This document shows positions 32,867-44,155 of a DNA stretch of 64,000 nt, in pieces (position 1 is the stretch's first letter; each line of letters begins with the position of its first letter). Location of the stretch: assembly GCA_036346225.1 (NCBI GenBank), contig JARFIW010001216.1, forward strand, positions 966,501 through 1,030,500, read 5' to 3'. The position numbers and the translations under genes are program-made. Below the pieces are notes generated by a model. The model had not been told where the DNA came from and made no database searches. It saw only the letters and a program-made list of their open reading frames with translations. This stretch comes from Platerodrilus igneus (Eukaryota; Arthropoda; Insecta; Coleoptera; Lycidae).

Positions 32867-35800
32867 CGATGGGTCAGTTCAAGAGGGGAAACAAGTCTGA
32901 TATTCGTCACTTTCGATAAATGGTGTATCATGGTCCCTTATATGTACTCTGCCAGTTCAATATGGGACCAACTCCAATATTTGTTTTAATTTGCAGCGAG
33001 AAAAATGTTCTCCTTTTTAACATCAGTTCTATAAAGAGTTATTTCGAGTTAATTCCTTATTGAAGTCTACAAGAGGGATATTTAAATTCTTTAAAAGAAC
33101 AACTCGAAATGTTTCCTTCTTGAACTAAAAATACACACAAATATTTATTCATTACTGATATACTCTCAACAAGACAAGAGATCAGCAGGAACTTACATAG
33201 CCATGTGACAGTGATAGTGATACCTCATGCGTCCTGGACTTATTACCAACAGCAAATTGATCAATTTAACGGTTGTTATTATAATGATACGTTTAATGTT
33301 GTAAGCGGTTACGGTAAGAACAACTTTCAGGTTAGAACTCTACATTGTTAGAAACTTTGAGAATGAATCATTATAATTATTCAGCTTATTATTTGAGTAT
33401 TGTGTTTTTAAATACACAAAAATGTACAATAGAACAAAATCCAGACAATCAAAAACCGGGTGGATATGTCTCTGATTAAGGATGCAGATAACCAACATGA
33501 ACACGTCCACGCAGCTACAGCAAAGGTAAGCATTTTTAAAGATATTTTTATTTACAGACATATAATACAACAGTAGCATATATGCCACGCTTAGTAATTT
33601 GATATTTAGGCGACATTTCGTTAAAAGTTCTTAGAAAGCATTGTTTAGTTCTGAGGAATAGAAAAATTGCACGTTAAAGTACTTACCCAGTTACTGAATT
33701 AAATAAATAAAAATATTCAATACATACATAATTTATACATACAAAAATTGTGAATTCGTGATTTGTATTAGTGCAGTCATAGTTGACGAATTTTCAATTA
33801 CTAAAAAAACCTTTTGATGTTTATTTCTAAACTGCACATGATGTATTATTTATACGGTTGCAACTTGCTTTGAAATAACAAAAATCCAGCCCGTTTCTAG
33901 TACATGATGTATTAACTTATTTTTTGTTTGTTGTAGGAGTCACGTAAAGCAACATTGCGTACTGCTGAAGATAATTCTATAAGCAAATCACCAGCTGCTG
34001 TAAATTCAAAATTGACTTCCGACAAGGATTTAAAAGATAACAATGTGCCGTCTCTACAATTTCAAAATGAAGCAGGGTCCAGCATTAATAGAATATATGC
34101 AAGTAACTCAGAATCCGAACCTGAAAGTATGGACGATTCCTTTGCTGCATTAGACAGCGATGCAAGCTGTTCCAGAGTTATCATCGGAATCCGAAAATGA
34201 TCAGAATACACCAAATATCGATTGTAACAGAATAGAAATTCCAGTAGCACGTAAATCCAAAAAACGTTTTCGCAAACCTATGCTATGGGGTACGAATATA
34301 AAAAAAACTAAACGCAATCATGGAGAAAGCTATATTAACAGTTCTAGAAATCGTAGACCAGCCACAGTCGTAAAAGCGAGTTGGAATGAAAAATGTCGAC
34401 TTAAGTGTCCCACACTCATCTCTGAAAAATAGAAGCAAGCACTCCACACAAGTTATTGGAAACTTCGAGATGTAAATCGTCAGCGAAATTTTATTGTAAG
34501 ATGTACAAATCCTGTGATACCAAAATACCGAATAAAAACTCCTGGAAGCAATAGAACTAATAACTGCAGCTATAATTTTGAAATTAATAACAAAAAAATA
34601 AGAGTTTGTAAAATATATTTTTGCAAATACTTTGAATATAAGTAATAAAGTCATCATGACAGCGTTGAAAAAGAAAATTAGTGAAGGTGTAGTTTTGCAA
34701 GACAATCGCGGTCGACATGAAAATATTGGGAGGAAGATAGATGAAGAAATAAAGCATCATATCCGACATCACATTAACAGCTTTCCTTTAATTGACTCTC
34801 ACTATTGCAAGGCTCATACAGAAAAAAGTACGTTGATGGAAGCTTAAATTTGAGGTCGATGTACCGCTTGTATGAAGAGACGTGTAAAATGGAAAAAAAG
34901 AAAATGGGAAAAAGAAGCAAGTACGAGCATATTTTTAATACAGAATTCAATATCTCATTCTTTCGGCCAAAAAAAGATTTATGTACAATTTGTGAAATTT
35001 ACAAAAACATGTCTATTGAAGAAAGGAATTTAAAAAAAGAAGGGTACGATTCTCATATTTTAGAGAACTTAGTCGTCAGGAAAAATCTAAAGATTAAGAA
35101 ACACGTGAAAACACACGACTGTCAGTTGCTATGATTTACAAGCGGTATTTTCCTTGCCCTGCGGTAATAGGAATAGTTTCTTTTACAAACGTAGGTTATC
35201 CATCTTTAACTTTACCATTACTGATGTACTACATCAGCCTGGGTAGAGTTATTTGTGGCACGAAAGTATTGGTAAAAAAGGAGTTAACGACATCGGTAGC
35301 TCTATTTATAAGTATTTGAAAAGTTCACTCAAATCAAAACACGTTATATTTTATGCAGATAATTGCCCGGGGCAAAATAGAAACAAGTTCATGACAGTTT
35401 TGGTTTTATATTGTGTTCAATATATTGATGACCTAGAAAGTGTAATGCAAAAATGTCTAATAGTTGGCCACACACAAAATGAGGGCGATGCAAGGCACGC
35501 CATCATTGAAAGGAGAAAAAAAGAGTACTAAGAGATGGACCTCTTTTCGTTTCAGCACAGTTGGTTCCTATTATTAATTTAGCTTAAAAAAATTGGAAAC
35601 CCCTAGCAAACTGTGGAGATGGAAACAAACGATTTTATAGACCTAAAAGCCTTACAATCTGACATTGATAATAACTGCTCTGTGAACGAAGAAGGAGATA
35701 AGGTATTGTGGTCTCATATCAAAGTATTGAAATTTCAAAAATCTCAACCGAATTCAATATTATACAAAGCTAGTTATTCCCAATAAGACTTTAAATCGAT

Positions 35801-36367
35801 CCATGTTCATCTTCGCCAACGACGACATTCTGTCAGTCAACCTGCACTTCCTCTTATTCCATTTTTGAAAAAGCAGGATTTCGTGAGTCTTTGTGAAAGC
35901 GGTGCAATTCCTCGGCTTCATTGGGATTTTTTCAGCAACCTGTCTACGCTCCCAGCAAATTCCAATGTAAGAAATGCTGATAGTGATTCTGAAAAAGACT
36001 GATTGTTATTACTACAGATGAAAGATTTAATGTTTATGTTTTTTTCAATAAAGCAATTTGTTTAATTGTATTTTGGAATATGCACTTGGTACCAACTAAA
36101 AAAAATTGTATGTAACATAGCATGCGTTGTCGGTTTAAAATAGAAGCAACTCTTAATTTTCAAAAATATGGGTACTTTTTGCTTTCATTTTTTGTCATTT
36201 ACTACTACATACAATAATAAGTTGATACTGAATTAGTTCACAAAGATTCGTAGAGTTATTCCTAATTATCAAAGACTTACCTGAACTTTTTTAACAACAA
36301 AAAGTTTGAAGCTAGATATCTCAAAACTTAACTTTTTTAATTTGTTCCCTCTTGAACTGACCCATCG
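32867..36367 (+). mobile_element. DNA transposon of unclear superfamily, 3.5 kb
   Basis: Inverted ends CGATGGGTCAGTTCAAGAGG at 32867 and its complement ending at 36367. The flanking ATAT on both sides (32863-32866 and 36368-36371) is read as a 4-bp target duplication. This reading is supported by the second, uninterrupted copy of the host repeat (inverted, near 42220), which reads GTTTATATGCAC where this copy has the insertion. It carries one transposase gene with at least one probable intron. A 4-bp duplication would fit Sola-type elements, but the superfamily is not settled. Confidence 0.75.
33466..36002 (+). pseudogene. Transposase with DNCPGQN motif, spliced, frame-broken
   Basis: Probable exon 1 is 33466-33525 (ATG, 20 codons) followed by donor GTAAGC. 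An acceptor TTGTTTGTTGTAG leads into exon 2 at 33937 in the same phase. The N-terminal part is acidic and Ser-rich. A middle part has a cysteine pair in FFRPKKDLCTICEIYKNM (34960-35012). The C-terminal core has HVIFYADNCPGQNRNKF and then IVGHTQNEGDARHAIIERR (35338-35520), and the last frame ends near 36002. The 'DNC.GQN ... GHT..E.D..H..IER' pattern is shared with a large group of invertebrate proteins annotated only as uncharacterised, and looks like a DDE/RNase-H-type nuclease core. Frameshifts near 34200, 34430 and 35130 and a stop at 35529 disrupt it. Confidence 0.7.
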
Positions 36368-36959
36368 ATATGTACTAGAGCTTAAAGTGTAATTGTTCAG
36401 TAGAATAAAAAGTTGCATATACAGGTGTTCTCATAACTAATGTAAAGATAATAGTTTTCAGCATTAATATAATAAAAGATATTTCAAATTACTTAGAGGC
36501 GTTAATTTATTTGATTTTGGGAAACCTTTTTCTTTCAGCTAACAGTTTTATATAGTTATATTAGTCTCTTTATCATTATGTTTATTTCAGGTTTGTTTCA
36601 AATTTAGTGTAGGTACTCAATTATTCCTTGTGTGAACTTTAGACCAGAATCACTTTCCTAATATCTGGTTTTAACATCCTCTTGTTATTCCTTCTGGAAA
36701 CCCCCGTATTTCGAGATTAGGTGGCGTCCAAGATAATTTCCAATTAAAACTAGAATTTCTCAAACGATGGTGTTCCGGGAGTCTCTTCGAACACTTACAC
36801 CGCCTTCTTTTTGAGCTTCTCGGTACTTTGGTACGTCGAAATTTTCAGTACTTGATCGATACACGAAATTTTTAGCGAGGCATTTCACCGAATTTCTCTG
36901 TGGATTAACGGGTAGATTCTATGGGGCCAAAGCTAAACGTAACACACTTTTGGTGAACA

Positions 36960-37200
36960 AGTAAAAACTTTAAAGCTTATAAATAAACTGAGATCAGCTC
37001 TCAATCCAGTTAACAAAGTTTGAGTTCGCTTCTTTCAAATTATGGCAAAGCACAAATCGACCAGAGTCTAGCACAATCTATATGAATAAGGATCAGCACA
37101 ATTCGGTGATGTACAAGCGATTTTTAGTGTCTCAGAATAAAATAATTTTTTAGAGGTGTGTAAGGACAATTCAGCCCAGTTCAAGCATACCCGAAGACAG
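36960..37200 (+). repeat. Tandem units of ~175 bp, right array
   Basis: CAGCACAATTCGGTGATGTA (near 37093) and GACAATTCAGCCCAGTTCAA (near 37167) repeat the blocks of the left array at 31583-32030. The same satellite-like unit therefore stands on both sides of the old repeat. Confidence 0.5.
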
Positions 37201-37289
37201 TTCATGACGTAATTCCAAACTACGAAAGCCGTCCGGAAAGTAGTACCCGTTTTTGAATAAAAAATTAACTAGCACATCTTAACAAATTT

Positions 37290-37643
37290 TAATGTTTTAT
37301 TTGAAAAGAACAAACCTTACACTACTTCTCCACATACTCACCTTGCAAATTTAAGCATTTATCATAACGTGAGACGAGTTTGTGTATGCCAGCTTCGTAC
37401 TCATCTGCCGCCAATGTATTGAGACATGTAGTCACAGTTGCTTTCAGTTTATCATCACTTTCAAATTTCTTTCCTGCCAAAAAATCCTTGAGTTAGTAAA
37501 AAGATTAAAATCTGAGGGTGCCAGGTCTGGGCTGTAGGGTGGATGGTTAAAAGTTTCCCATTTGAATTGTTGAACAAGTTGTTCTGTTATTCGAGCAGTA
37601 TGAGATCTGACATTGTCGTGGAAGAGAAGGACGCCGTTAGACA
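37290..37643 (-). pseudogene. Mariner transposase (SETMAR type), C-terminal half
   Basis: The minus strand encodes LLFHDNVRSHTARITEQLVQ (Asp of the second catalytic block), HPPYSPDLAPSDFNLF (third block, ending in the mariner-specific D), KDFLAGKKFESDDKLKATV and YEAGIHKLVSRYDKCLNLQG. This is the SETMAR/Hsmar-like lineage. An in-frame stop follows FNLFTN. The N-terminal part (CEIRAVIRVLNSRNADAY, from about 44220 to 44160) lies on the far side of the RTE insert, and roughly the first half of the catalytic domain is missing, so the mariner was already an internal-deletion copy when RTE landed. Confidence 0.85.
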
Positions 37644-37946
37644 GTTCATTTACATTTCCAATGCTCCACCTGTAGATACTACATTGGCCAGGAGGCGAGT
37701 TTTTTGTTGTCTGGAAATTTAGAATTTTGCCGAACCCTTGCCGTTCCAGGCAAGGTAGGGATCTTTAACGTGCGTTTCAACACTCACACACGGGACCTCC
37801 ATTTAACCTCTCATCCGAGCGAGGGCGTAATTTTTGTGAAAAATGCTCACCTGCCATTTTTCAAGCAGTCGGCCGTGTCGGGATTTGAACCCGGGACCTT
37901 GGGGTCCGTAGTCTTACGCTTACTACATTGATCCACGGCGACGCCC
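37644..37946 (-). mobile_element. tRNA-derived SINE, copy 1
   Basis: A 303-bp element flanked by the 13-bp duplication ACGCCGTTAGACA (37631-37643 and 37947-37959), inserted in mariner. On the minus strand it has a tRNA-like head with a B box in GTCCCGGGTTCAAATCCCGA, a central block with GGAGGTCCCGTGTGTGAGTG and GTTAAAGATCCCTACC, and a 3' end with GGTGGAGCATTGG. Pol III transcription and LINE-assisted insertion are expected for such elements. Confidence 0.9.
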
Positions 37947-38039
37947 ACGCCGTTAGACAACAGATTTCGCCGTCGATTTTAAATTGCTCGCCGTAATTTC
38001 TTTAATGTCACACAATATGCATCGTGAACATTCTGCGAG

Positions 38040-41000
38040 TCGGAGCGTGGAATGTCAGAAGTATGAAACGAGCAGGTAAGCTAGAGAACCTGAAACTCGA
38101 AATGGATAGGTTATCACTAGACATAGTAGGAATCCGTAGAAGTCCGCTGGTCAGAGGCGGGGGATTTTTGGAGTGGGGATGTTAGGGTAATTCAGTATCA
38201 GAGGAAAGAAATTCGGGTGTTGGGATAGTTATGCGAAAAAAGATAGGACAACGTGTAGGAAACTACTTACAAAAGAACGAAAGAGTATTGATGGTTAGAT
38301 TAGAATCTAAACCGGTAAACACAGTAATAATACAAGTATACATGCCCACTCTAGCTACAGTGAGGAAGAGGTAGAGGCGATCTACAAAGATATCGAAGAC
38401 ATACTAAGATACGTAAAAGGACATGAAATTTAATAATTATGGGAGATCTTAATGCAGTGGTAGGTGAGGGGAGGGAAGGAGCGATAGTAGGTTTATTTGG
38501 TTTAGGCACGAGAAATGACAAGGGAAATAGGCTGGTAGAATTTTGCGACAAGAATAACTTAACCATCACAAATACATTATTTAAACATCATGCTAGAAGA
38601 CGACACACGTGGAAGATGCCAGGAAGATATAAAATTGATTACATTATTGTTAGACAACGGTTTAGAAATCAAGTAAAAAAGTGTAGAAGCTACCCGGAAG
38701 CAGATATAGACACTGAACACAACATCGTAATTATGAAGGCCGCACTTAAATTTAAAAATCTGAAAAAGAGGAACGGAAAAAGGCACTTTGACTTTGAGAA
38801 ACTAAATGATAAAGATATCCATGAAAAATTTGAAAAAAAGTCAAATGAATTGCTGAAAGATATCGAGAAAATTTTGGATACTAAGGAAGTAGAAACATAA
38901 TGGAATAACATTAAATCTAGCCTAGACGTGGCGACAAAAGATATTCTGGGGTATACACAAAAAGAAAATAAGAAACCATGGATAACAAAGGATATCCTGA
39001 ATTTAATAGAAGAAAGACGAAAACACAAAAATAGATCAGACGAAACAGGAGAACAAAGATACAAAGCCATAAAATGGGAAATTATTCGCAAATGCAGGAA
39101 AGCTAAGAACAACGGATTGATAAAAAGTGCAAAGAGGTACAAACTAAGATGGAAATAAGAAAGACAGACGAAGCATGCAATTAATTAGAATGAATTTTAG
39201 GGATATACAACCATATAGCAAAAATATAAGGGTCACGGAAGGAAACGGCATTATAAAAAATGTAAAGAAAGTACTAGCTAGATGGCAAAAATATATAAGG
39301 AATTTATACTCAGGAGAGGAACTAACAGCATTAGAATAGGAATCAGACATTGAAAATGATGACCTGGGATATCCTATACTTAGAGATGAGTTTGAATTAG
39401 CATTAAAGGGCCTGAAAAATGGTAAGTCGCCGGGTACAGATAAGGCGCAAGCAGAAACTCTAAAAGCCGCTGGCAGGACATATCTTCCAACTTGTAAGCT
39501 ATACGTATGAGACAGGCGAGATATCCAAAGATTTCAAACGTAAGATCATAGTAACTATTCCAAAAAAAAGAGGTGCGGATAGATGTGAAAATTTTTGAAA
39601 AATAAGTTTGACAGCACACGTTTCAAAAATATTAACTAGAATTGTACAAAGACGAATAAATAAACGCGCTGAAGAAATACTGGGAGAAGATCAATTTGGG
39701 TTTAAGCACACCAGGGGAACACGGGTGGCTATTTTAGCTCTGAAGGTAATAATGAAGAAAACAATAGAGAAGGGGGAAAGCGTATATATAGGGTTTGTAG
39801 ATCTGGAAAAAGCATTCGACCATGTAAAATGGAAAAAATTGTTCGAAATTCTCATAAAGATTGGAATGAGCTTTAAGGACAGACGGATAGTACCTAGCTT
39901 ATACAAAGAGCAAACGGAGATGATAGAATTAGAGCAAGAACGTAAAGAAGTAAATATTAGGAATGGGGTGAGACAGGGATGTGCCTTATCCCCATTAATT
40001 TTTAAATTGTACATAGAAGAGGCAATGAAAACTGTCAAATGCAGGAAGAGATTTGGAAGTAATATGCAGGGACAAAAGATTGATATGCTTAGATTTGCAG
40101 ATGATATAGCGGTATTAGCATCTAGCAAAGAAAAGTTAGAAGCTGCTCTTAATGAAATGGAAACAGTTCTAACGGAGAGATATGGTATGAAAATTAACAA
40201 AAATAAAACTAAAGTTCTAGTATGTAAAAGAGCGGAAAATAAATCGAAAACTAGAATACAAATAGGTAACGAAACTTACAAGAGATTAAGGATTTCTGAT
40301 ACCTAGGAAGTCAAATAACGCAAGATGGGAAAAGCACAAAAGATATAAAACAAAGATTAGCACAAGGTCGTGCTACGTTTAACAAGAAAATCAACTACTG
40401 TGCTCTAAGACCACAAACATAGAAACAAGGAAAATATTGCTTAAAACATATGTGTGGAGCACAGCACTGTATGGCTTGTTACATGCCGAAATTCGGCCTG
40501 TAAACATTCCTGTAAGGTTTTAATTTGTAAGGGATTTCGCGCCAATAATTTAAAAAGACGTGCGTGTATTTCCGTCGCTTGAAATAGTTGCGTTTGCGCG
40601 AGATTGCGCCGATGCGGAGTGTAGAAGGAAGTGGGTGATTTCCGACACGTCGAGGACTAGTCAACGAGGTTACGTAGGTTTTCATTTATCTACCCAATTA
40701 TCGCCCCTTATACCAGTTTCCTGTTGCCCCTCTACAAATAGGAAAGAAGAAGACGAATTAAATTTGGATTCAACTGGGGGCGGAACGAATACCCACGCCC
40801 GAAATGCTCAACGAAACCCAGCTGCCGTCATGATACCGTAATGCTGTGAGAAGTCCTACAGTTTACGTGAGTACTTTTTGTTTTTCCTTATAATTAATAT
40901 AAACCGTTTTTGTATGTAATAATAATTTGAACAAAGGTATGACGTAACCGTTTATTGCACAATATTTCGCAATTATTTATCATTGTTACCAACGGCCGTA

Positions 41001-41389
41001 GTGGCTCGCGTACCTTACCGCCGGGGTTATAATAGGCTGTGAAACCTGGACAGTAGGAAAAGCAGATAGAAGAAGGTAGAAGCCTTTGAAATGTGGTGAT
41101 ACAGACGTACGATGAAGATATTATGGACAGACAAAGTTAAAAACAAAGAGGTACTAAAAATGGTAGGGGAAGAAAGAAATATGTGGGAAACAGTAAAAAA
41201 TAGAAGAAACACGATGATAGACCACATACTAAAACATGAGGGAATAGTGCGGAATATATTAGAAGCAGAGATAGGAAAAAAGAGAAGTAGAGGTAGATCT
41301 AGGTTAGACTACTGCACACAGATAGTGAAAGATGTAGGCTGTAGGAGTTTCAGGGAAATGTATAGGCTAGCTCAGAATAGAAATCAATA
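38040..41389 (+). pseudogene. RTE endonuclease-reverse transcriptase (copy A)
   Basis: Apurinic-type endonuclease: VGAWNVRSMKRAG (38047, in a broken first third), IMGDLNAVVGEGREG with the catalytic Asp/Asn pair (38437-38484), NTLFKHHARRRHTWKMPGRY, KIDYIIVRQRF and a DTEHNIVI block. The family resembles proteins named craniofacial-development-protein-2-like, which carry RTE endonucleases. RT at 39160-40306: YIGFVDLEKAFDHVKW, GVRQGCALSPLIFKLY and MLRFADDIAVLAS (intact active-site FADD). The tail after the LTR runs to FREMYRLAQNRNQ at 41390. Stops at 38898, 39598 and others mean it is not functional, though the RT frame of 232 codons is still open. Confidence 0.85.
40477..41034 (+). mobile_element. 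Solo LTR inside RTE copy A
   Basis: A 558-bp insertion flanked by GGCT (40473-40476 and 41035-41038). Removing it restores the RTE reading GCETWTVGKADRR known from the sister copies. It starts TGTTACATGCC and ends GGTTATAATA, with TGTTA/TAATA as imperfect inverted ends. No internal genes; an ORF across 40560-40841 is fortuitous. The start resembles the sequence at 48948. Confidence 0.75.
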
Positions 41390-41639
41390 GGGGTACGCTT
41401 CCAACCAGTCGTTCTATCCATTTCCACAATTTCTTATAATTTAACATTCAGTTTCCATATAAACCATTAGTACTCTGTACATAGGTTTCACCGCATTACT
41501 ATTTTTCCCCAGAAGACTACAATCCTTTCTTGGGAATATAATTATTAATTTGGATTTCCTTTTCTGATTAATATTTGTAGCAGATTGTTTTTGTAAGGCC
41601 GTAATTAATACAGAAATTATTTTCTTTTCAAAACTAGGA

Positions 41640-43010
41640 ACGAATCCAAATATACAATATTTTGTAGAAAGCTGTGGAATATTCTTAGTATTATGTATTC
41701 AGTGAAGTAACTCGCTAAAAGTTGTGTGTTTCAATAAAATACCGCAAACGTCGACTGTACTAACAAAAATAGTTGACGAATAATTCAGTGGGAAGGGTGG
41801 TGTAAGTGCTTGAAGATGGTCCCAGAATGCTATTGGGTGGAATGCTAGTCTTAATCGGGAATTGTCTAGGACGCCACTTAATGGTGAAATATGGGGATTT
41901 CTTGGGAAATGCCCAGAACAAATAACCAGAGGATACCAAAGCCAGAGATTAGAAAAGTAATTCTGGTCAAAAAGTCATACGAAGAATAATCGAGTACACT
42001 AATGCTAAAACCAACCTAAAATAAACATTAACAATAAGGACACTAACATATCTCCTTCAAAATTGCTAGCTGAAAAGAAGTTTCCACAATCAAATGCTAA
42101 AATACCTGTATATTAATCACGCGTCTACAATATATTTTAGTACATCAAGGCTGGAACTTTAACTTTTAAATTAGTTATGAAAAATGCCAATTTAAAGTCT
42201 TTACCCTATTACACAAGTGCATATAAACATTCTTAAGCAAAAAACTAAAGATATCAAAAATTATTTATCTGAATAGAAAACGTTTTCGGTGAACGAAATT
42301 GCTCTCTAAGTTCTTAAACTAATAACAAGAACGTACTGTAGGTAAGGTAGTAATTTTACACAGTTAAAAAGATATTCATTAATCTACGGTTACTGCAGCT
42401 TATAGCTCCAGAAACCTCATCATATATACCTGTAGTAATTTCACTGTAAAAACCTTAGGAAACAATTAAAGTCGATAATATACTGGGTTCAATTCATTCT
42501 AACCATATCCGACTGTACTTATTGGACTTTGTTAGAAAGTTTGATGTTCTTAATAACGTGCTATTTTGCAACATTAAGTTGTTTATTTATAGAAACCTCT
42601 TGTTCTTAAAAATAAAATTTTCTGACCCAATAAGGCAGTTTTCAAAACTTTCTTAACATTACATTAATCAGTTCGATACCTCATTATTCGAAGTTTGCAA
42701 GTTATGTATTTAAATGGTTATGGCGATATTCTGAACAAAAAATTATCTTCACACCATAGACAACAAGATATTCTGCAATAAAATTCGGACAAACGAATTA
42801 AAACAGATAATTGAAATTGCTTTTGTCGTTTTCCCTATCTATCATATTTAAAAATTATCATAATGAAACACAGAAAGTGATTTTCCAGTTTCTGCATTAG
42901 CATAATTTAGGCATGTGAACCTTGGTCATAGAACCCTACGCTGTACATTATTGATTAAAATAAATAAATTATAAAACTGCACTATTTTATAATACAGAGT
43001 AACGATGATC
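41640..43010 (-). repeat. Old long repeat, uninterrupted inverted copy
   Basis: Reverse complement aligns with 32150-32866 plus 36368-36900 without the 3.5-kb transposon. Shared blocks include CGAAAACGTTTTC (near 42283) and AATAAATTATAAAACTGCAC (42962). It lies within the RTE-derived insert between copy A and copy B. No gene. Confidence 0.6.
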
Positions 43011-43019
43011 TTATTCTTA

Positions 43020-43243
43020 ACTTTGAATTTTGCCGAATCCTTGTTGTTCCAAGCAAGGTAGGGATCTTTAACGTGCGTGACAACACTCACACACGGGACC
43101 TCCATTTTACCTCTCATCCGAACGAAGGTGTATTTTTGTGAAAAATGCTCGCTTAACATTTTTCAAGCGGACCGTGTCGGAATTTGAACCCGGGACCTTG
43201 GGCGCGGTAGTCACACACATACCACTACGCCACGGAGCCGCTC
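43020..43243 (-). mobile_element. tRNA-derived SINE, copy 2 (3'-truncated)
   Basis: Minus-strand head with a clear A box (GTGGCGTAGTGG) and B box (GTCCCGGGTTCAAATTCCGA), then the same central block as copy 1. The 3' end with GGAGCATTGG is missing. No clean target duplication was seen. Confidence 0.8.
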
Positions 43244-43329
43244 CCCCTTCACATACCACTGAATTTCGATGAATTAAGGCATATAATTAGAAAACAATAG
43301 AAGGGAATCGAGCTGTATATAGGCTGTTG

Positions 43330-44155
43330 TGAGAATTACAGGGAACCGGATGGACTAGTCCAGAACATAAATAAGCTGAGTTACAAGTCCAACCAGTTTC
43401 AAGACTTAAAACCCAATGCCAAAAAAATAAGTGCTCTTAAATCTTATGATTATTATTAACAACTACAGGTGTTGGTTGTGAAATATTTTCAACTAATGTT
43501 GATTGTGCGAAAGGATAAATTGGAAAAACTATTAATTCGACAAAGGTTCAAGTGCTGGGAGAATTTGGCAGCCAAAGGCTGCTTACCCCCCTTCACATAC
43601 CACTGAATATCAGGGAAATAGGGTATAAACTGTAAAACAATAGAAGGTGACCGAACTGCATGAAACAAGAAAGAACAGCAGCTATGTTCATAGACAACGA
43701 ACATAGATACAAGAAGAAAACTGTTCAAAGCATAGTGTGGAGCACAACACAGTACATCTATGAAATAGGGGCAGTAGGAAAAGTAGACAGAAAGAGATAG
43801 AAGCCTTCTGGAATGTTGTGCTTCAGATGTATGAGGATGGAAGCATGGACAAACAAATTTAATAACAAATTGGTTGTAAAAATAGTAGAGGAATAAAGAT
43901 ATCTGTACAAAACGAAAGAATAGAAGATATAGAAGGACAGGATACGTTCTAAGGCATTTCTGGGGAATAGTACGGGATATATTACAAGCAGAGATAAGAA
44001 AACAGAGGTAGAGATAGACCGAGATCAGACTTTCGCACACAGATAGTGATAGATGCAGACTGCAAATTTCAGCAAAATGTGTAGGTTGGTTCAGACTAGG
44101 AAACAATGAGGGTACGCATCCAACCAGTTCTAGAACTGAAGACCTAATGATGATG
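43330..44155 (+). mobile_element. RTE LINE, copy B, 3' part
   Basis: Aligns with the reverse complement of the RTE copy at 51.6-52.7 kb, including the segment around CTACAGGTGTTGGTTGTGAA (43465) that copy A lacks. It ends with GAACTGAAGACCTAATGATG and ATGA at 44155, immediately before the second AATATGCATCG. Coding remnants only (AGKVDRKR-like). An ~80-bp stretch CCCCCTTCACATACCACTGA... at 43242 is repeated at 43586. Confidence 0.7.

Larger units (their letters stand above)
32150..37200 (+). repeat. Old long repeat, copy interrupted by a DNA transposon
   Basis: Bases 32150-32866 and 36368-36830 align, in order, with the reverse complement of 41640-43010. Example blocks are TTCACCGAAAACGTTTTCC (32800), TTTCAGGTTTGTTTC (36586) and TAGCGAGGCATTTCACCGAA (36873). 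Tandem ~175-bp units lie on both outer sides. No coding region of its own was recognised. The family is unknown; tandem arrays at both ends recall some Helitron-like or Penelope-like insertions, but no diagnostic end was found. Confidence 0.6.
38025..41430 (+). mobile_element. RTE LINE, copy A, nearly full length
   Basis: The 5' end at 38025 lies directly after AATATGCATCG (38014-38024), which recurs at 44156-44166 after a second RTE 3' end. It covers endonuclease, RT and C-terminal region, and is interrupted by a solo LTR (40477-41034). The coding end at 41390 is followed by GGTACGCTTCCAACCAGT, the start of the usual 3' tail, but the rest of the tail (GAACTGAAGACCTAATGATG in the other copies) is missing here. 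Confidence 0.8.

Noticed and set aside
34283..34705. 140-codon minus-strand open stretch
   Set aside because: Antisense shadow of the transposase in the DNCPGQN-type element.
43489..44106. 205-codon minus-strand open stretch
   Set aside because: It is the antisense of the decayed RTE 3' part (copy B) and reads as a low-complexity Leu/Phe/Ser chain with no motif.
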